DNA from: Actinomycetales bacterium
GTDB lineage: Bacteria; Actinomycetota; Actinomycetes; Actinomycetales; Dermatophilaceae
Assembly (NCBI GenBank): GCA_016715285.1
Contig: JADKAO010000006.1
Coordinates: 62,001-126,000 of the forward strand
DNA length: 64,000 nucleotides
Reading direction: 5' to 3'
Shown here: piece after piece, positions 50,629 through 60,762 of the stretch
Numbering within the stretch: position 1 is the stretch's first letter
Layout: the number at the start of each line of letters is the position of its first letter
The notes under the pieces: model-generated
Databases searched by the model: none
Told to the model about the DNA's origin: nothing
Seen by the model: the letters and a program-made list of their open reading frames with translations, nothing else
Made by a program: the position numbers and the translations under genes

Positions 50629-50796
50629 GACGACGCGCGGGCTCGCGACGAAGGCGGCTCTGGGCTGGGGCTCGCGATCGCGCTCGAACTCATCCGACGC
50701 AACGGAGGCGACATCCGACTTGCGGATGCCGCCCCCGGCCTGCGCGCAGTGGTGACGGTGCCAGCCGCCCCGCCGCCCAGCCGTGCCATTCACTAG
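50629..50796 (+). pseudogene. Second copy of the histidine kinase 3' end (island right boundary)
   Basis: Bases 50629-50763 match 46179-46313 at a constant offset of 4450 with no gaps and about six mismatches (roughly 95%). The fragment encodes DDARARDEGGSGLGLAIALE...RAVVTVP and then its own ending PAAPPPSRAIH, stop at 50794. It has no start of its own kinase. The direct repeat brackets the bacteriocin cluster. Confidence 0.9.
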
Positions 50797-51149
50797 GCGA
50801 GCCCGAAGGCCTCCAACTCGGCGTCAGTCAGCAGCCGGGACCGGATGATGAAGCGGGCCCCTTCGGGCGCCTCCACCGAAAACCCGGACCCGCGGCCCGG
50901 CACGACGTCGATGGTGAGGTGCGTGTGCTTCCAGTATTCGAACTGTGGCACCGACATCCACATCGGCACCGCCCGCTCGAGCCCGACATCAAGGTCGCCG
51001 AGGTAGACGTCCGAGTCGCCGATGATGAGGTCGCCGTCGGGATAACACATCGGTGACGACCCGTCGCAGCAGCCACCGGACTGGTGGAACATCAGTGGCC
51101 CGTGCCGGTCGGTGAGGCGGCGCAGGAGAGCCGCCGCCTCACCGGTCAC
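50793..51149 (-). CDS. DUF779 protein
   Basis: 118 residues from a GTG. LTDRHGPLMFHQSGGCCDGSSPMCYP, VYLGDLDVGL and FEYWKHTHLTIDVVPGRGSGFSVEAPEGARFIIRSRLL are the family blocks, with a conserved GGCCDGSSPMC Cys cluster that may bind metal. DUF779 genes typically accompany aldehyde dehydrogenases, as here (100 bp downstream of it). The gap contains an inverted pair of GTATGCCG (51162 and 51223). Confidence 0.92.
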   Translation of the reverse strand: MTGEAAALLRRLTDRHGPLMFHQSGGCCDGSSPMCYPDGDLIIGDSDVYLGDLDVGLERAVPMWMSVPQFEYWKHTHLTIDVVPGRGSGFSVEAPEGARFIIRSRLLTDAELEAFGLA

Positions 51150-51160
51150 CGCAATGCGCG

Positions 51161-51231
51161 CGTATGCCGTGTCGCCAGCGGCTCACCGGGGGGACCCGGG
51201 CAGGGGCTGGGAGGTGAGCGGACGGCATACC
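51161..51231. repeat. Inverted GTATGCCG pair between aldehyde dehydrogenase and DUF779 genes
   Basis: GTATGCCGT begins at 51162 and ACGGCATAC ends at 51230, complementary arms 52 nt apart. Both lie in the non-coding or terminal part of the gap and could terminate or process the transcript. Confidence 0.5.
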
Positions 51232-51250
51232 GCTGCTGGTGTCCATCGGT

Positions 51251-52774
<1,524 letters not shown>

Positions 52775-52881
52775 GCGGACCTCCGGGGTAGGTGCTGTTG
52801 GGTGTGATGTGGGAGTGCAAGACGCAGGTATGCCGTGACGCCCGTCACACTTCCGGGCCTGGCCGCAGCGTAAGCAGCGGG

Positions 52882-53011
52882 ACGCTGCAACCACGCTGCA
52901 ACCACCCGGGCGCAGCCCTGTCCAGGGGCCAGAACAGATCTGCTGGCATTGCTCCTGCGGTGGATGCGGACGCAGCACGAGGGTTCGGCAAGTCGCCGAG
53001 CAATGCCAGCA
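52882..53011. promoter_or_regulatory. Control region of the aldehyde dehydrogenase gene
   Basis: A tandem direct repeat ACGCTGCAACC (52882-52892 and 52893-52903) lies 108 bp before the aldehyde dehydrogenase start. A perfect 14-bp inverted repeat TGCTGGCATTGCTC / GAGCAATGCCAGCA (52941-52954 and 52998-53011) lies between it and the rightward VOC gene. Either could be the operator for the nearby GAF-domain regulator. Confidence 0.55.
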
Positions 53012-53056
53012 CTTCTGCCCACCTGGCTGTCACGTGAGGCGTCTAAGGTGCTGAAT

Positions 53057-53509
53057 ATGACGATGCGTCTGAACCCCTATCTCCAATTCCGCACCGGTTC
53101 GCGTGAGGTTCTGGAGTTCTATGCCGAGGTCTTCGGCGGCACGCCCAACACCATGACCTTCGGCGCGTTCGGGATGGACGGTCCGCTGGCGGACCTCATC
53201 ATGCACGGTGTGCTCGAAACCCCGGCTGGCTTCACGATTATGGCCTCTGACACGCCGCCCGAGATGATGATGTTGCCCAACAGCACGCCTATCTGTCTGT
53301 CGGGCGATGACGCCGAGACCCTGCGCGACTACTGGAGCCGACTGTCCGTCGGCGCGCGCATCGAGACGCCTCTCGCGGTCCAGATGTGGGGCGACGAATA
53401 TGGCGCTCTCGTCGACAAATACGGCACGCAATGGCTCGTGGACATCTCGCCGGCACCTGCCAGCGACACACCTCCCGACGAGCCTTCCGACGATCCCGCT
53501 GAGGACTGA
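53057..53509 (+). CDS. PhnB-like VOC protein
   Basis: 150 residues from the ATG at 53057. LNPYLQFRTGSREVLEFYAEVFGGTPNTMTFG, MHGVLETPAGFTIMASDTPPEM, ICLSGDDAETLRDYWSRLS and YGALVDKYGTQWLVDIS are typical of PhnB/DUF3861-like glyoxalase-fold proteins. A short acidic Pro/Asp tail follows. Four bases separate it from the next VOC gene, so they form an operon. Confidence 0.9.
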   Translation: MTMRLNPYLQFRTGSREVLEFYAEVFGGTPNTMTFGAFGMDGPLADLIMHGVLETPAGFTIMASDTPPEMMMLPNSTPICLSGDDAETLRDYWSRLSVGARIETPLAVQMWGDEYGALVDKYGTQWLVDISPAPASDTPPDEPSDDPAED

Positions 53510-53513
53510 GCCA

Positions 53514-53909
53514 ATGTCACGACCGATTCACTTCGAGATCCAGGCCGACGACCTCGACCGCGCCAAGGACTTCTACGCCGCGGTCTTCGGGTGGCGTTAC
53601 GAGGACTACAGCGCGTTTACCGGCTCGCCTTACTGGGGAGTCGTGACCGGCGAGGAGGGTATGCCGGGCATCAACGGTGGTCTGCTGGGTCGCCCCGCGC
53701 CCGCGCCGGGTCTGGGTCAAGGCGCTAATGCTGCCGTGCTGACCATGGGGGTCGAGGACTACGACTCCACCGCCGAGCGGATCCTCAAGGCCGGTGGTCA
53801 GGTGGCGTTGCCCAAGATGGCGTTGCCGGGGATGGCCTGGCAGGGCTACTTCCTGGACACCGAGGGCAACACCTTCGGCATCCACCAGCCCGACCCCAAC
53901 GCCGCCTAG
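53514..53909 (+). CDS. VOC (glyoxalase/bleomycin-resistance fold) protein
   Basis: 131 residues. RPIHFEIQADDLDRAKDFYAAVFGWRYEDY, TGEEGMPGINGGLLGRPAP, TAERILKAGGQVALPKMALPGMAWQGYFLDTEGNTFGIHQPD: CFP30-like VOC domain with the usual His/Glu positions. Substrate unknown. Transcription probably stops at the 18-bp inverted repeat downstream. Confidence 0.9.
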   Translation: MSRPIHFEIQADDLDRAKDFYAAVFGWRYEDYSAFTGSPYWGVVTGEEGMPGINGGLLGRPAPAPGLGQGANAAVLTMGVEDYDSTAERILKAGGQVALPKMALPGMAWQGYFLDTEGNTFGIHQPDPNAA

Positions 53910-53965
53910 CGGCCACACGCGAGCACCCCCTGACCCCACCTGGGGAGGGCTCGGTGCTGACTCGG

Positions 53966-54022
53966 TGACGCAAATGGTGGCTTCGTGGCTCAGAACGGCT
54001 CTCCAAGCCACCATTTGCGTCA
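53966..54022. terminator. 18-bp perfect inverted repeat between convergent genes
   Basis: TGACGCAAATGGTGGCTT (53966-53983) and AAGCCACCATTTGCGTCA (54005-54022) are perfect complements with a 21-nt loop, in the gap between the VOC gene and the convergent regulator. A bidirectional terminator is likely. Unusually A+T-rich for a terminator stem in this genome. Confidence 0.8.
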
Positions 54023-54047
54023 GTTGGTCGGGGTGGCCCGGTCCCAG

Positions 54048-55169
54048 CTAGGCGAGGTCGCGTTCGAGGCGTGCTGACTCAGCTTGAGCGACCGGCCGCA
54101 ACGGGGACGACACCGGCAGGGCAGTCTGCTGACGTTGCCACATGACCACATCATCGGCACCCCAGCGAGAGCGGGTCCACGCCACCATGAGATCTGGCTT
54201 GCCCGACGCCAACACCGCAGCTCGCAACTGCTCCTGCACCGACTCTCGCCGACTCACTACGCCTGGTGACTCCGATTGCGGAAGCAGGGGCCCGCGATAA
54301 CTCTGCAGCGCCTCGCGCACTCGCCCAGCCGCGAGATGCGCCATGACGTCTTTCCAGTCGCACTCGGTGTCGACGACGAGCCGATACGGCCGGGACTGCA
54401 CCACAGCGTCACCCAACAACGCACGCAGCCGGGTCATCTCGGCGCGCATCGTCGAGGAGTGGACGTCCGCGGCATACACCTCGAGTTGGAGTTGCTCGGA
54501 GGTGAGCCCGGCGGGGTGATCGACGAGCACAGCGAGGATGTCGCTGTGGCGCGGCGATAGGCGCAGGGTCTTGCGGCCGATCGCGGCGATGAGGTCAGGC
54601 AGGCCGAGGCCCTGCAGCCGCAGGACGTCCGGCGCCCGCGCCTCACGTGAGGCGGGCACCCAGAGTTGGCGCGCGCCCCCCCCGGTCGCAGCCAGCCGCG
54701 CAAGCTCCGACTCCGCCATCCGAGCGGCCGCGCGCACCATCGCGAGGGTCTGCGGGGTCGCGACGTCCGGGCCGCCCGTGATGTCCACGAGCCCGAGGAT
54801 GGCGCCCGTGTGGGGGTCGTGGATGGGCGCGGCGGAGCAACTCCACTTGGCGATGAGCCGGTTGTAATGCTCGGTCGAATGGACCTGGCTCGGGGCATCG
54901 AGATGGAGGGCCATGCCTGGGGCGTTTGTGCCGGCGCTGCCCTCGTCCCAGACCGAACCCTCGACAAAATGGATCCGCTCCGCCTGTCGCATGACCTCGC
55001 GTGAGCCGCTCACCCAGAGCAGCTTGCCGTCAGCATCACCGACCGCCATGACGCAATCGCAGTCGACGGCAGCGCGACCGAGAACGTCATACAGCAGCGG
55101 GAAGACCGCCGACAGCGGGTGCCCGCTGATCCCATGGCCTAGTAGAACCCGATTGCCGACCCCGAACAA
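54048..55169 (-). CDS. GAF-domain transcriptional regulator
   Basis: 373 residues from a TTG at 55169, the only plausible start; relatives I know begin ~60 residues earlier, so the N-terminus may be cut. GAF domain: DCVMAVGDADGKLLWVSG, GSVWDEGSAGTNAPGMAL, HYNRLIAKWSCSAAPIHDPHTGAILGLVDITGG. The C-terminal part has LRLSPRHSDILAVLVDHPAGLTSEQLQLEVYAADVHSSTMRAEMTRLRALLGDAV, a winged-helix/HTH-like segment. This family regularly neighbours aldehyde or alcohol dehydrogenase genes in actinobacteria and probably controls the aldehyde dehydrogenase here. Confidence 0.8.
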   Translation of the reverse strand: MFGVGNRVLLGHGISGHPLSAVFPLLYDVLGRAAVDCDCVMAVGDADGKLLWVSGSREVMRQAERIHFVEGSVWDEGSAGTNAPGMALHLDAPSQVHSTEHYNRLIAKWSCSAAPIHDPHTGAILGLVDITGGPDVATPQTLAMVRAAARMAESELARLAATGGGARQLWVPASREARAPDVLRLQGLGLPDLIAAIGRKTLRLSPRHSDILAVLVDHPAGLTSEQLQLEVYAADVHSSTMRAEMTRLRALLGDAVVQSRPYRLVVDTECDWKDVMAHLAAGRVREALQSYRGPLLPQSESPGVVSRRESVQEQLRAAVLASGKPDLMVAWTRSRWGADDVVMWQRQQTALPVSSPLRPVAQAESARLERDLA

Positions 55170-55256
55170 GGGCCCGAACCTGTGAATGGCACGACCTGGA
55201 CGGTCGAGCGGCGAGTCTGTCGCTCGACCCGCTCGACCGGCCTGGATGAGGGCAGG

Positions 55257-57299
55257 CTAAATGGCTGCGGCGACTTCGGTGCCCTGTTTGATCGCCCGCT
55301 TCGCATCGAGCTCGGCGGCCACGTCGGCGCCACCGATGAGCCGCACGTCGACCCCGGAGTCGGCGAGGACGGCATACAGGTCGCGTTGTGGTTCCTGCCC
55401 GGTCGCGAGGACAACGGTGTCGACTTCGAGGACCGTCGAGCGGTCGCCGACCCTGATGTGCAGCCCCGCGTCGTCGATCCGCTCGTAGACCGCGCCCGCG
55501 ATGAAGGTGACGCCGCGGTTCTTGAGGACGGTCCGGTGGATCCAGCCCGTGGTGCGTCCGAGTCCCGCGCCGACCTTAGAATCCTTGCGCTGCAACAGAT
55601 AAACCCGGCGCGCCGGCGCCTCCTCGTGGGGCTGTGTGAGCCCGCCCGCATTCTCGTATGCCGTGTCGATGCCCCACTCCGCGGCGAACGCGGCCGGGTC
55701 GAGCGAGGTCGATGGACCGGAGTGGGTGAGGTATTCGGCGACGTCGAAGCCGATGCCACCGGCACCCATGATCGCCACGGTCTTGCCGACTGGCGCCTTG
55801 TCGCGGAGCACGTCGAGGTAGGACACGACCTTGGGGTGGTCGACGCCCTCGACTTCGGGCACCCGTGGCACGACTCCGGTCGCGAGGATGACCACGTCAA
55901 AGCCCTCCGGCGTCGCGCCACCCGGCAGGAGGTCGGGCACCGAGACGCGCGTCCCGAGCCGCACATCAACCCCGGTGGCTTCGAGCTCGCCCCGGAAATA
56001 CCGCAGCGTCTCGTCGAACTCCTCTTTGCCGGGGATCTGCTTGGCCAGGTTGAACTGCCCGCCAATCTCATGGGCCGCCTCAAACAAGGTGACGGCGTGA
56101 CCGCGACCCGCAGCCGTCGTCGCCGCCGCCAACCCCGCCGGCCCGCCACCAACAACCGCGACCCGACGCGCGCCACCAGCGGCCACGGGCTCGATGTGCA
56201 GGATCGTCTCGTGACATGCCCGCGGGTTGACCAGGCATGAGGTCATCTTGCCGCTGAACGTGTGGTCCAGGCAGGCCTGGTTGCAGGCGATGCAGGTGTT
56301 GATCCGATCCGCCTGTCCCGCAGCACTTTTAACAACAAAGTCAGGGTCAGCCAAGAATGGGCGGGCCATCGACACCAGGTCAGCCTGCCCCGAGGCGAGA
56401 ATCTCCTCGGCGACGTCAGGCGTGTTGATCCGGTTGGTTGTGACGAGCGGGATCGACACCGCCCCCTTGACCTTGCCGGTCACCCACGCAAACGCCCCGC
56501 GCGGGACGCTCGTCGCGATCGTCGGGATGCGGGCCTCGTGCCAGCCGATGCCGGTGTTGATCATCGTCGCGCCGGCGGCCTCAACCGCCTGCGCCAGCTC
56601 GATGACCTCGTCAAAGGTCGACCCCTCGTCGACGAGGTCGAGCATTGACAGCCGATAGATGACGATGAAATCCGGCCCCACTGCCGCACGCACCGCCCGC
56701 ACGATCTCGACCGCGAACCGCATGCGAGCGGCATACTCTCCCCCCCAGGAGTCCGTGCGCGCGTTGGTGCGCGTCACAAGGAACTGGTTGATGAGGTACC
56801 CCTCGGACCCCATGATCTCGACCCCGTCATAGCCCGCGGACTTCGCGAGCGCCGCGCACCGGGCGAAGTCGCGGATCGTCTCCTCGACCTCCTCAGACGT
56901 GAGCTCGCGGGGAGTGATCGGTGAGATGGGTGCCTGAATCGGGCTCGGGCCCACCGCTTTTAAGTGCGCGGCATACCGGCCGGCGTGGAGGATCTGGAGC
57001 GCGATGAGGCCGCCTTCGGCATGGACCGCGTCAGTGATCACCCGGTGCTCGGCAGCCTCCTCGGGCGTGCTCATCATCGCGGCGCCATGCAGCACCCGCC
57101 CGGCATCGTTGGGCGCGAAGCCACCCGTCACGATGAGCCCCGCGCCACCCCGCGCGCGCTCGGCATAGAACGCGGCCATCCGCTCGAACCCGTCAGGGGC
57201 CTCTTCGAGGCCGACGTGCATCGAGCCCATGATCGTGCGATTGCGCATCGTCACGTGGCCGAGGTCGAGCGGAGCGAGCAGATGTGGGTATGCCGTCAT
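55257..57299 (-). CDS. fadH: 2,4-dienoyl-CoA reductase-like OYE/iron-sulfur flavoenzyme
   Basis: 680 residues from the ATG at 57299 with GGAGG. The OYE barrel (1-360) has HLLAPLDLGHVTMRNRTIMGSMHVGLEE and LQILHAGRYAAH. The 4Fe-4S ligands are in CIACNQACLDHTFSGKMTSCLVNP. The FAD/NAD domains carry RRVAVVGGGPAGLAAATTAAGRGH and KTVAIMGAGGIGFDVAEYL. It reduces enoyl or dienoyl substrates with NADPH. Beta-oxidation of unsaturated fatty acids is the default role; other enone reductases share this layout. Confidence 0.93.
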   Translation of the reverse strand: MTAYPHLLAPLDLGHVTMRNRTIMGSMHVGLEEAPDGFERMAAFYAERARGGAGLIVTGGFAPNDAGRVLHGAAMMSTPEEAAEHRVITDAVHAEGGLIALQILHAGRYAAHLKAVGPSPIQAPISPITPRELTSEEVEETIRDFARCAALAKSAGYDGVEIMGSEGYLINQFLVTRTNARTDSWGGEYAARMRFAVEIVRAVRAAVGPDFIVIYRLSMLDLVDEGSTFDEVIELAQAVEAAGATMINTGIGWHEARIPTIATSVPRGAFAWVTGKVKGAVSIPLVTTNRINTPDVAEEILASGQADLVSMARPFLADPDFVVKSAAGQADRINTCIACNQACLDHTFSGKMTSCLVNPRACHETILHIEPVAAGGARRVAVVGGGPAGLAAATTAAGRGHAVTLFEAAHEIGGQFNLAKQIPGKEEFDETLRYFRGELEATGVDVRLGTRVSVPDLLPGGATPEGFDVVILATGVVPRVPEVEGVDHPKVVSYLDVLRDKAPVGKTVAIMGAGGIGFDVAEYLTHSGPSTSLDPAAFAAEWGIDTAYENAGGLTQPHEEAPARRVYLLQRKDSKVGAGLGRTTGWIHRTVLKNRGVTFIAGAVYERIDDAGLHIRVGDRSTVLEVDTVVLATGQEPQRDLYAVLADSGVDVRLIGGADVAAELDAKRAIKQGTEVAAAI

Positions 57300-57415
57300 G
57301 GCAGCCTCCGGGTTAGGCGGCGAGAGGGGCAGTGGCCCCATCCCCGAGCCTGCCCCATCGGGCACGCTGGCGGCAATCTGCGGGTCGATGAGGTGACTTG
57401 GGGCTCAGCCTGGGG

Positions 57416-58138
57416 TCAGGTCGACGTCGACATCGAGAAGTGCGAACCGCCGCCGCTGGTCTGCGGCGGGATCAGAGATTGCACGTATGCCGCGAACGCT
57501 GACGGGTTGCGGGTCTGTAGGAAGAGCCGACCCGGACCGACGAAATCGAAGACAAGGCCCTCCCCAGAGGCCACCGACTGGAAGGTCCGTCCCGCGACCG
57601 CGCGACGGAGGTTGAAGCGCATCCCAAGGTCATAGGCGACCACATGTCCGCTGTCGATTGTCACCTGCTCGTTGGGCGCGAGATCGATGATGTCGAGGGC
57701 GCCATAGACGCTGAGCACGACCAGCCCGTTGCCCGTTGCCTGCAACCCGAAGCCCCCCTCCCCGCCGAAGAGGTTCTGCGCGCCTCCCCACGTGGAAGTC
57801 ATCTCGGTGCCATAGGAGTTGGCCAGCCATGAGCCGCGGGTGACAAAGAACGGCCGCTCAGGGGTGAGCGCGAGGGGCATGATGTCGCCGGGCAGCACAC
57901 CGGCGACATCCACCCAACCACCTTGCGGCGGAGCGGTATACGTCGTCACAAAGAAGGATTCGCCCGAGAGCATTGCCCGCTTGAGGCCCTTGAGGATGCC
58001 ACCGTCGGTGCTTGCGGACAACTGCACGCCAGGCGAGTGCGCGACCATCGCGCCGCCTTCGACCTTGACGGGTTCATTGGGCTGCAAGTACAACCGCGCG
58101 ACCGCGAACGACGGATTGTGGCGAAGGCGAATCTCCAT
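57416..58138 (-). CDS. AIM24 family protein (TIGR00266)
   Basis: 240 residues from the ATG at 58138 (MEIRLRHNPSFAVARLYLQPNEPVKVEGGAMVAHSPGV). KGLKRAMLSGESFFVTTYTAPPQGGWVDVAGVLPGDI, GEGGFGLQATGNGLVVLSVYGALD and VVAYDLGMRFNLRR match the AIM24 double-stranded beta-helix family of unknown biochemical role. The C-terminus has TSGGGSHFSMSTST. Not clearly in an operon with fadH (116 bp apart). Confidence 0.9.
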   Translation of the reverse strand: MEIRLRHNPSFAVARLYLQPNEPVKVEGGAMVAHSPGVQLSASTDGGILKGLKRAMLSGESFFVTTYTAPPQGGWVDVAGVLPGDIMPLALTPERPFFVTRGSWLANSYGTEMTSTWGGAQNLFGGEGGFGLQATGNGLVVLSVYGALDIIDLAPNEQVTIDSGHVVAYDLGMRFNLRRAVAGRTFQSVASGEGLVFDFVGPGRLFLQTRNPSAFAAYVQSLIPPQTSGGGSHFSMSTST

Positions 58139-58195
58139 GGGACCCAGTCTCGCTGAGTCCCAGCTGTTCGCCCAACCCCGCGTACCGTGGTCGGT

Positions 58196-58897
58196 ATGGA
58201 TGAGGGGACGAGCACGCACGGTCGACCAGCGACGCGGCGGCGCTGGCGCTGGCGCTGGGCCTTGGGGTTGCTCGCGGCAGCCGGGCTCACGGCATACTCC
58301 CCGTGGTTGTGGGCGAGCGCGCAATCCCGTGACCGCGTCCACGAGGTCGCCGACGCGCCTGCCGCGGATGTCACCCTCGTGCTGGGCGCGGGGCTCACGC
58401 CCGACGACACTCCGTCGCCCTACCTGGCCGCGCGGCTCGACGTTGCGGCTGCGTTGCTGCAGGCCGGCAAGACCAAGGTGCTGCTGCTCTCGGGCGACAA
58501 CCGCTACCACGATTACGACGAGCCCACGGCGATGCAGACGTACCTCGTCGAGCGTGGGGTGCCACCTGAGCGGATCGTCCTCGACTTCGCCGGACGGGAT
58601 ACCTATGACTCGTGTTCGCGCGCGAAGCGGATCTTCGGGGTCGACCGGATGCTCGTGGTGTCGCAGGGCTACCACCTGCCGCGCGCGGTCGCGACCTGCC
58701 AGGCCTTGGGAATCGACGCGCAAGGGGTCGGCGACTGGACCGTCCGGGACACGTATGACCCCGTGACGTGGCGCTGGGGCGAGGTCCGCGAGCGCACAGC
58801 GGCGCTCAAGATGGTGTGGGACCTCGTGAGTCGACGGGACCCCGTCCTCGGCCCACCTGAGTCAGGGGTGCGCGACGCCCTCGCGCGCCTCGCCTAA
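58196..58897 (+). CDS. SanA/YdcF-like DUF218 protein
   Basis: 233 residues. N-terminal basic run then one membrane helix (WALGLLAAAGLTAYSPWLW), and a DUF218 domain outside: VTLVLGAGLTPDDTPSPYLAARLDVAAALLQAGKTKVLLLSGDN, DFAGRDTYDSCSRAKRIFG and LVVSQGYHLPRAVATCQALG. SanA relatives affect envelope integrity (vancomycin sensitivity at high temperature). The stop overlaps that of the convergent NDH-2 gene. Confidence 0.9.
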   Translation: MDEGTSTHGRPATRRRWRWRWALGLLAAAGLTAYSPWLWASAQSRDRVHEVADAPAADVTLVLGAGLTPDDTPSPYLAARLDVAAALLQAGKTKVLLLSGDNRYHDYDEPTAMQTYLVERGVPPERIVLDFAGRDTYDSCSRAKRIFGVDRMLVVSQGYHLPRAVATCQALGIDAQGVGDWTVRDTYDPVTWRWGEVRERTAALKMVWDLVSRRDPVLGPPESGVRDALARLA

Positions 58898-60345
58898 GCG
58901 GGCTCTGGCTCGGCTTCGTCGCCGCTGGCCCCGCCCAAGGACGGGTGGAACTCGTCCCCGAGCTGCTCTACGGCAAGGCGCCCGACGGTGAGCCGCTCGG
59001 TGGTCGCTCGCTGAGCCCGACCCCGGCCGATAAAGCTCGCGAACCAGTGGATCAGCGTGGTCGCCCGACTCTTGAACCCCGTGATGTAGAGCAAGTGGAT
59101 GAAGAGCCACATGAGCCACGCGATGAACCCGGTGAACTGCGCCCGCCCGATGCTCGCGACCGCTGAGAACCGCGAGACCGTCGCCATGCTCCCCTTGTCG
59201 CGGTAGACAAATTCGCGAGCCACAGCGGGGTATGCCGTGCTGGTTGCTTCGGTCGCGCTGGGCTCGGCCGCGAGGCGGTCGCGGATGACCGACGCGGCAT
59301 ACCGACCGCCTTGAATCGCGACTTGCGCGACCCCGGGGAGGCCGTTGAGCGCCATCATGTCGCCGACGACGAAGACCTCGGGGTGCCCCGGGAGGGTGAG
59401 GTCGGGGCGGACGCGGACCCGGCCGGCGCGGTCGAGTTGGGCGCCGGATTGGGCGGCGAGTTGCTCGCCGAGGGGGCTGGCTTGGACGCCGGCGGCCCAG
59501 ACCTTGACGACGGATTCGATGCGGTCGCGGGTACCGTCGGGGAGTTCGATGTCGACTCCGTCGGCGTCGACCCCGACCACCTTGGTGCCGACGCGGACCT
59601 CGACGCCCATGCCTTCGAGAGTCTTGGTCGCCGCGGCGGAGAGGTCGTGCCCAAACGCGCCCAGCACGCGGTCGGCGCCGTCGAGGAGCACGACCCGGGA
59701 GGTGGTTGGGTCGAGGTGGCGGAACTCGTTGCGCAGCGTCCGATGCGCCATCTCGCTGATTTGACCAGCCATTTCGACACCGGTCGGGCCTGCGCCAACG
59801 ACGACAAAGGTCGTGAGCGCGGCCCGGCGCGCGGGGTCGTCGACGATCTCCGCGAGTTCGAACGCGGTGAACAGCCGCCCCCGCACCTCGAGCGCGTCAT
59901 CGATCGACTTCATCCCAGGTGCGTAGGTCGCGTATTCGTCGCGGCCGAAATATGACTGCCCCGCACCGGCCGCGACGATGAGGGTGTCGTATGCCGTGTC
60001 GATCGTCTCGCCGAAGGCCTCGGCGTGGACGGTGCGGTGGGCGAGGTCGATGCGGGTGACGGTGCCGAGGACGACCCTGGCATTGCGTTGGCGTTTGAGG
60101 ATCTCGCGCGTGCTCGGCGCAATCTCACCGGTTGAGAGGATGCCGGTCGCAACCTGATAGAGCAGGGGCTGGAAGAGGTGGCTCGCGCTCGCCGAAATGA
60201 GCGTGATATCCACGTCGGCGCGTTTGAGCGCCTTGGCGGCGAAGAGCCCACCGAAACCGCTGCCGATGATGACAACACGGTGGCGCTCAGGCCGGTGATG
60301 GCGTTCGGGGTGATGGTCGGGGAGGGACCTTGCTGCTGCACTCAC
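58894..60345 (-). CDS. ndh: Type II NADH dehydrogenase
   Basis: 483 residues from a GTG at 60345. Two dinucleotide motifs: RVVIIGSGFGGLFAAKALKRADVDITL and TFVVVGAGPTGVEMAGQI. FQPLLYQVATGILSTGEIAPSTRE and the FAD-binding VFVVGDMMALNGLPGVAQVAIQGGRYAA are diagnostic. A C-terminal amphipathic/hydrophobic segment (FIAWLMWLFIHLLYITGFKSRA) binds the membrane. It oxidises NADH and reduces menaquinone without proton pumping. Overlaps the DUF427 gene. Confidence 0.95.
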   Translation of the reverse strand: MSAAARSLPDHHPERHHRPERHRVVIIGSGFGGLFAAKALKRADVDITLISASASHLFQPLLYQVATGILSTGEIAPSTREILKRQRNARVVLGTVTRIDLAHRTVHAEAFGETIDTAYDTLIVAAGAGQSYFGRDEYATYAPGMKSIDDALEVRGRLFTAFELAEIVDDPARRAALTTFVVVGAGPTGVEMAGQISEMAHRTLRNEFRHLDPTTSRVVLLDGADRVLGAFGHDLSAAATKTLEGMGVEVRVGTKVVGVDADGVDIELPDGTRDRIESVVKVWAAGVQASPLGEQLAAQSGAQLDRAGRVRVRPDLTLPGHPEVFVVGDMMALNGLPGVAQVAIQGGRYAASVIRDRLAAEPSATEATSTAYPAVAREFVYRDKGSMATVSRFSAVASIGRAQFTGFIAWLMWLFIHLLYITGFKSRATTLIHWFASFIGRGRAQRATTERLTVGRLAVEQLGDEFHPSLGGASGDEAEPEPA

Positions 60346-60623
60346 GGCGTGACGTCAACGCCCTTCCAAAACGCCATTCGCCCGCGGATCTGTTCGGCGG
60401 CGGGCAGCGGGTCGAGGTAGTACCACGCGGCGTCGGTGTTGACCTCACCGTCGACCTCGATCGAGTAGTACGACGCGACACCCTTCCACGGGCAGGTGGT
60501 GAGCGTGTCGGAGATCCGCAAGACCTCCGGGCGGACCGCTGCGGTCGGGAAGTAGTGGTTGCCCTCGACGACGACGGTGTCGTCGCTCTCGGCGATGACG
60601 GTGTCTTTCCAAATCGCGCGCAT
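60342..60623 (-). CDS. DUF427 protein
   Basis: 93 residues. RAIWKDTVIAESDDTVVVEGNHYFP, TTCPWKGVASYYSIEVDGEVNTDAAWYYLDPLPAAEQIRGRMAFW are the family blocks (small beta-barrel, function unknown). The stop is shared with the NDH-2 start (GTGA), suggesting co-translation. Confidence 0.93.
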   Translation of the reverse strand: MRAIWKDTVIAESDDTVVVEGNHYFPTAAVRPEVLRISDTLTTCPWKGVASYYSIEVDGEVNTDAAWYYLDPLPAAEQIRGRMAFWKGVDVTP

Positions 60624-60762
60624 GGTGCTCCTTGGTCTGCGTCGTTCGGGCCGTTTGGGTTGGCGATCGTGTCTGGGTCAACCTGTGCGCGCCCCGAAGT
60701 ACTCCCGACCTCCTCGCCAGGTGATCCGCCTCACGTGGCCTCGCGCGAAGTAAGGTCCGGGC

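Noticed and set aside
46328..50763. Insertion sequence or transposon carrying the bacteriocin genes
   Set aside because: No transposase, integrase or terminal inverted repeats seen; only the direct duplication of the kinase end.
50519..51056. + strand frame over the duplicated kinase end and DUF779
   Set aside because: No homology in that frame; the DNA is explained by the kinase fragment and the DUF779 gene.
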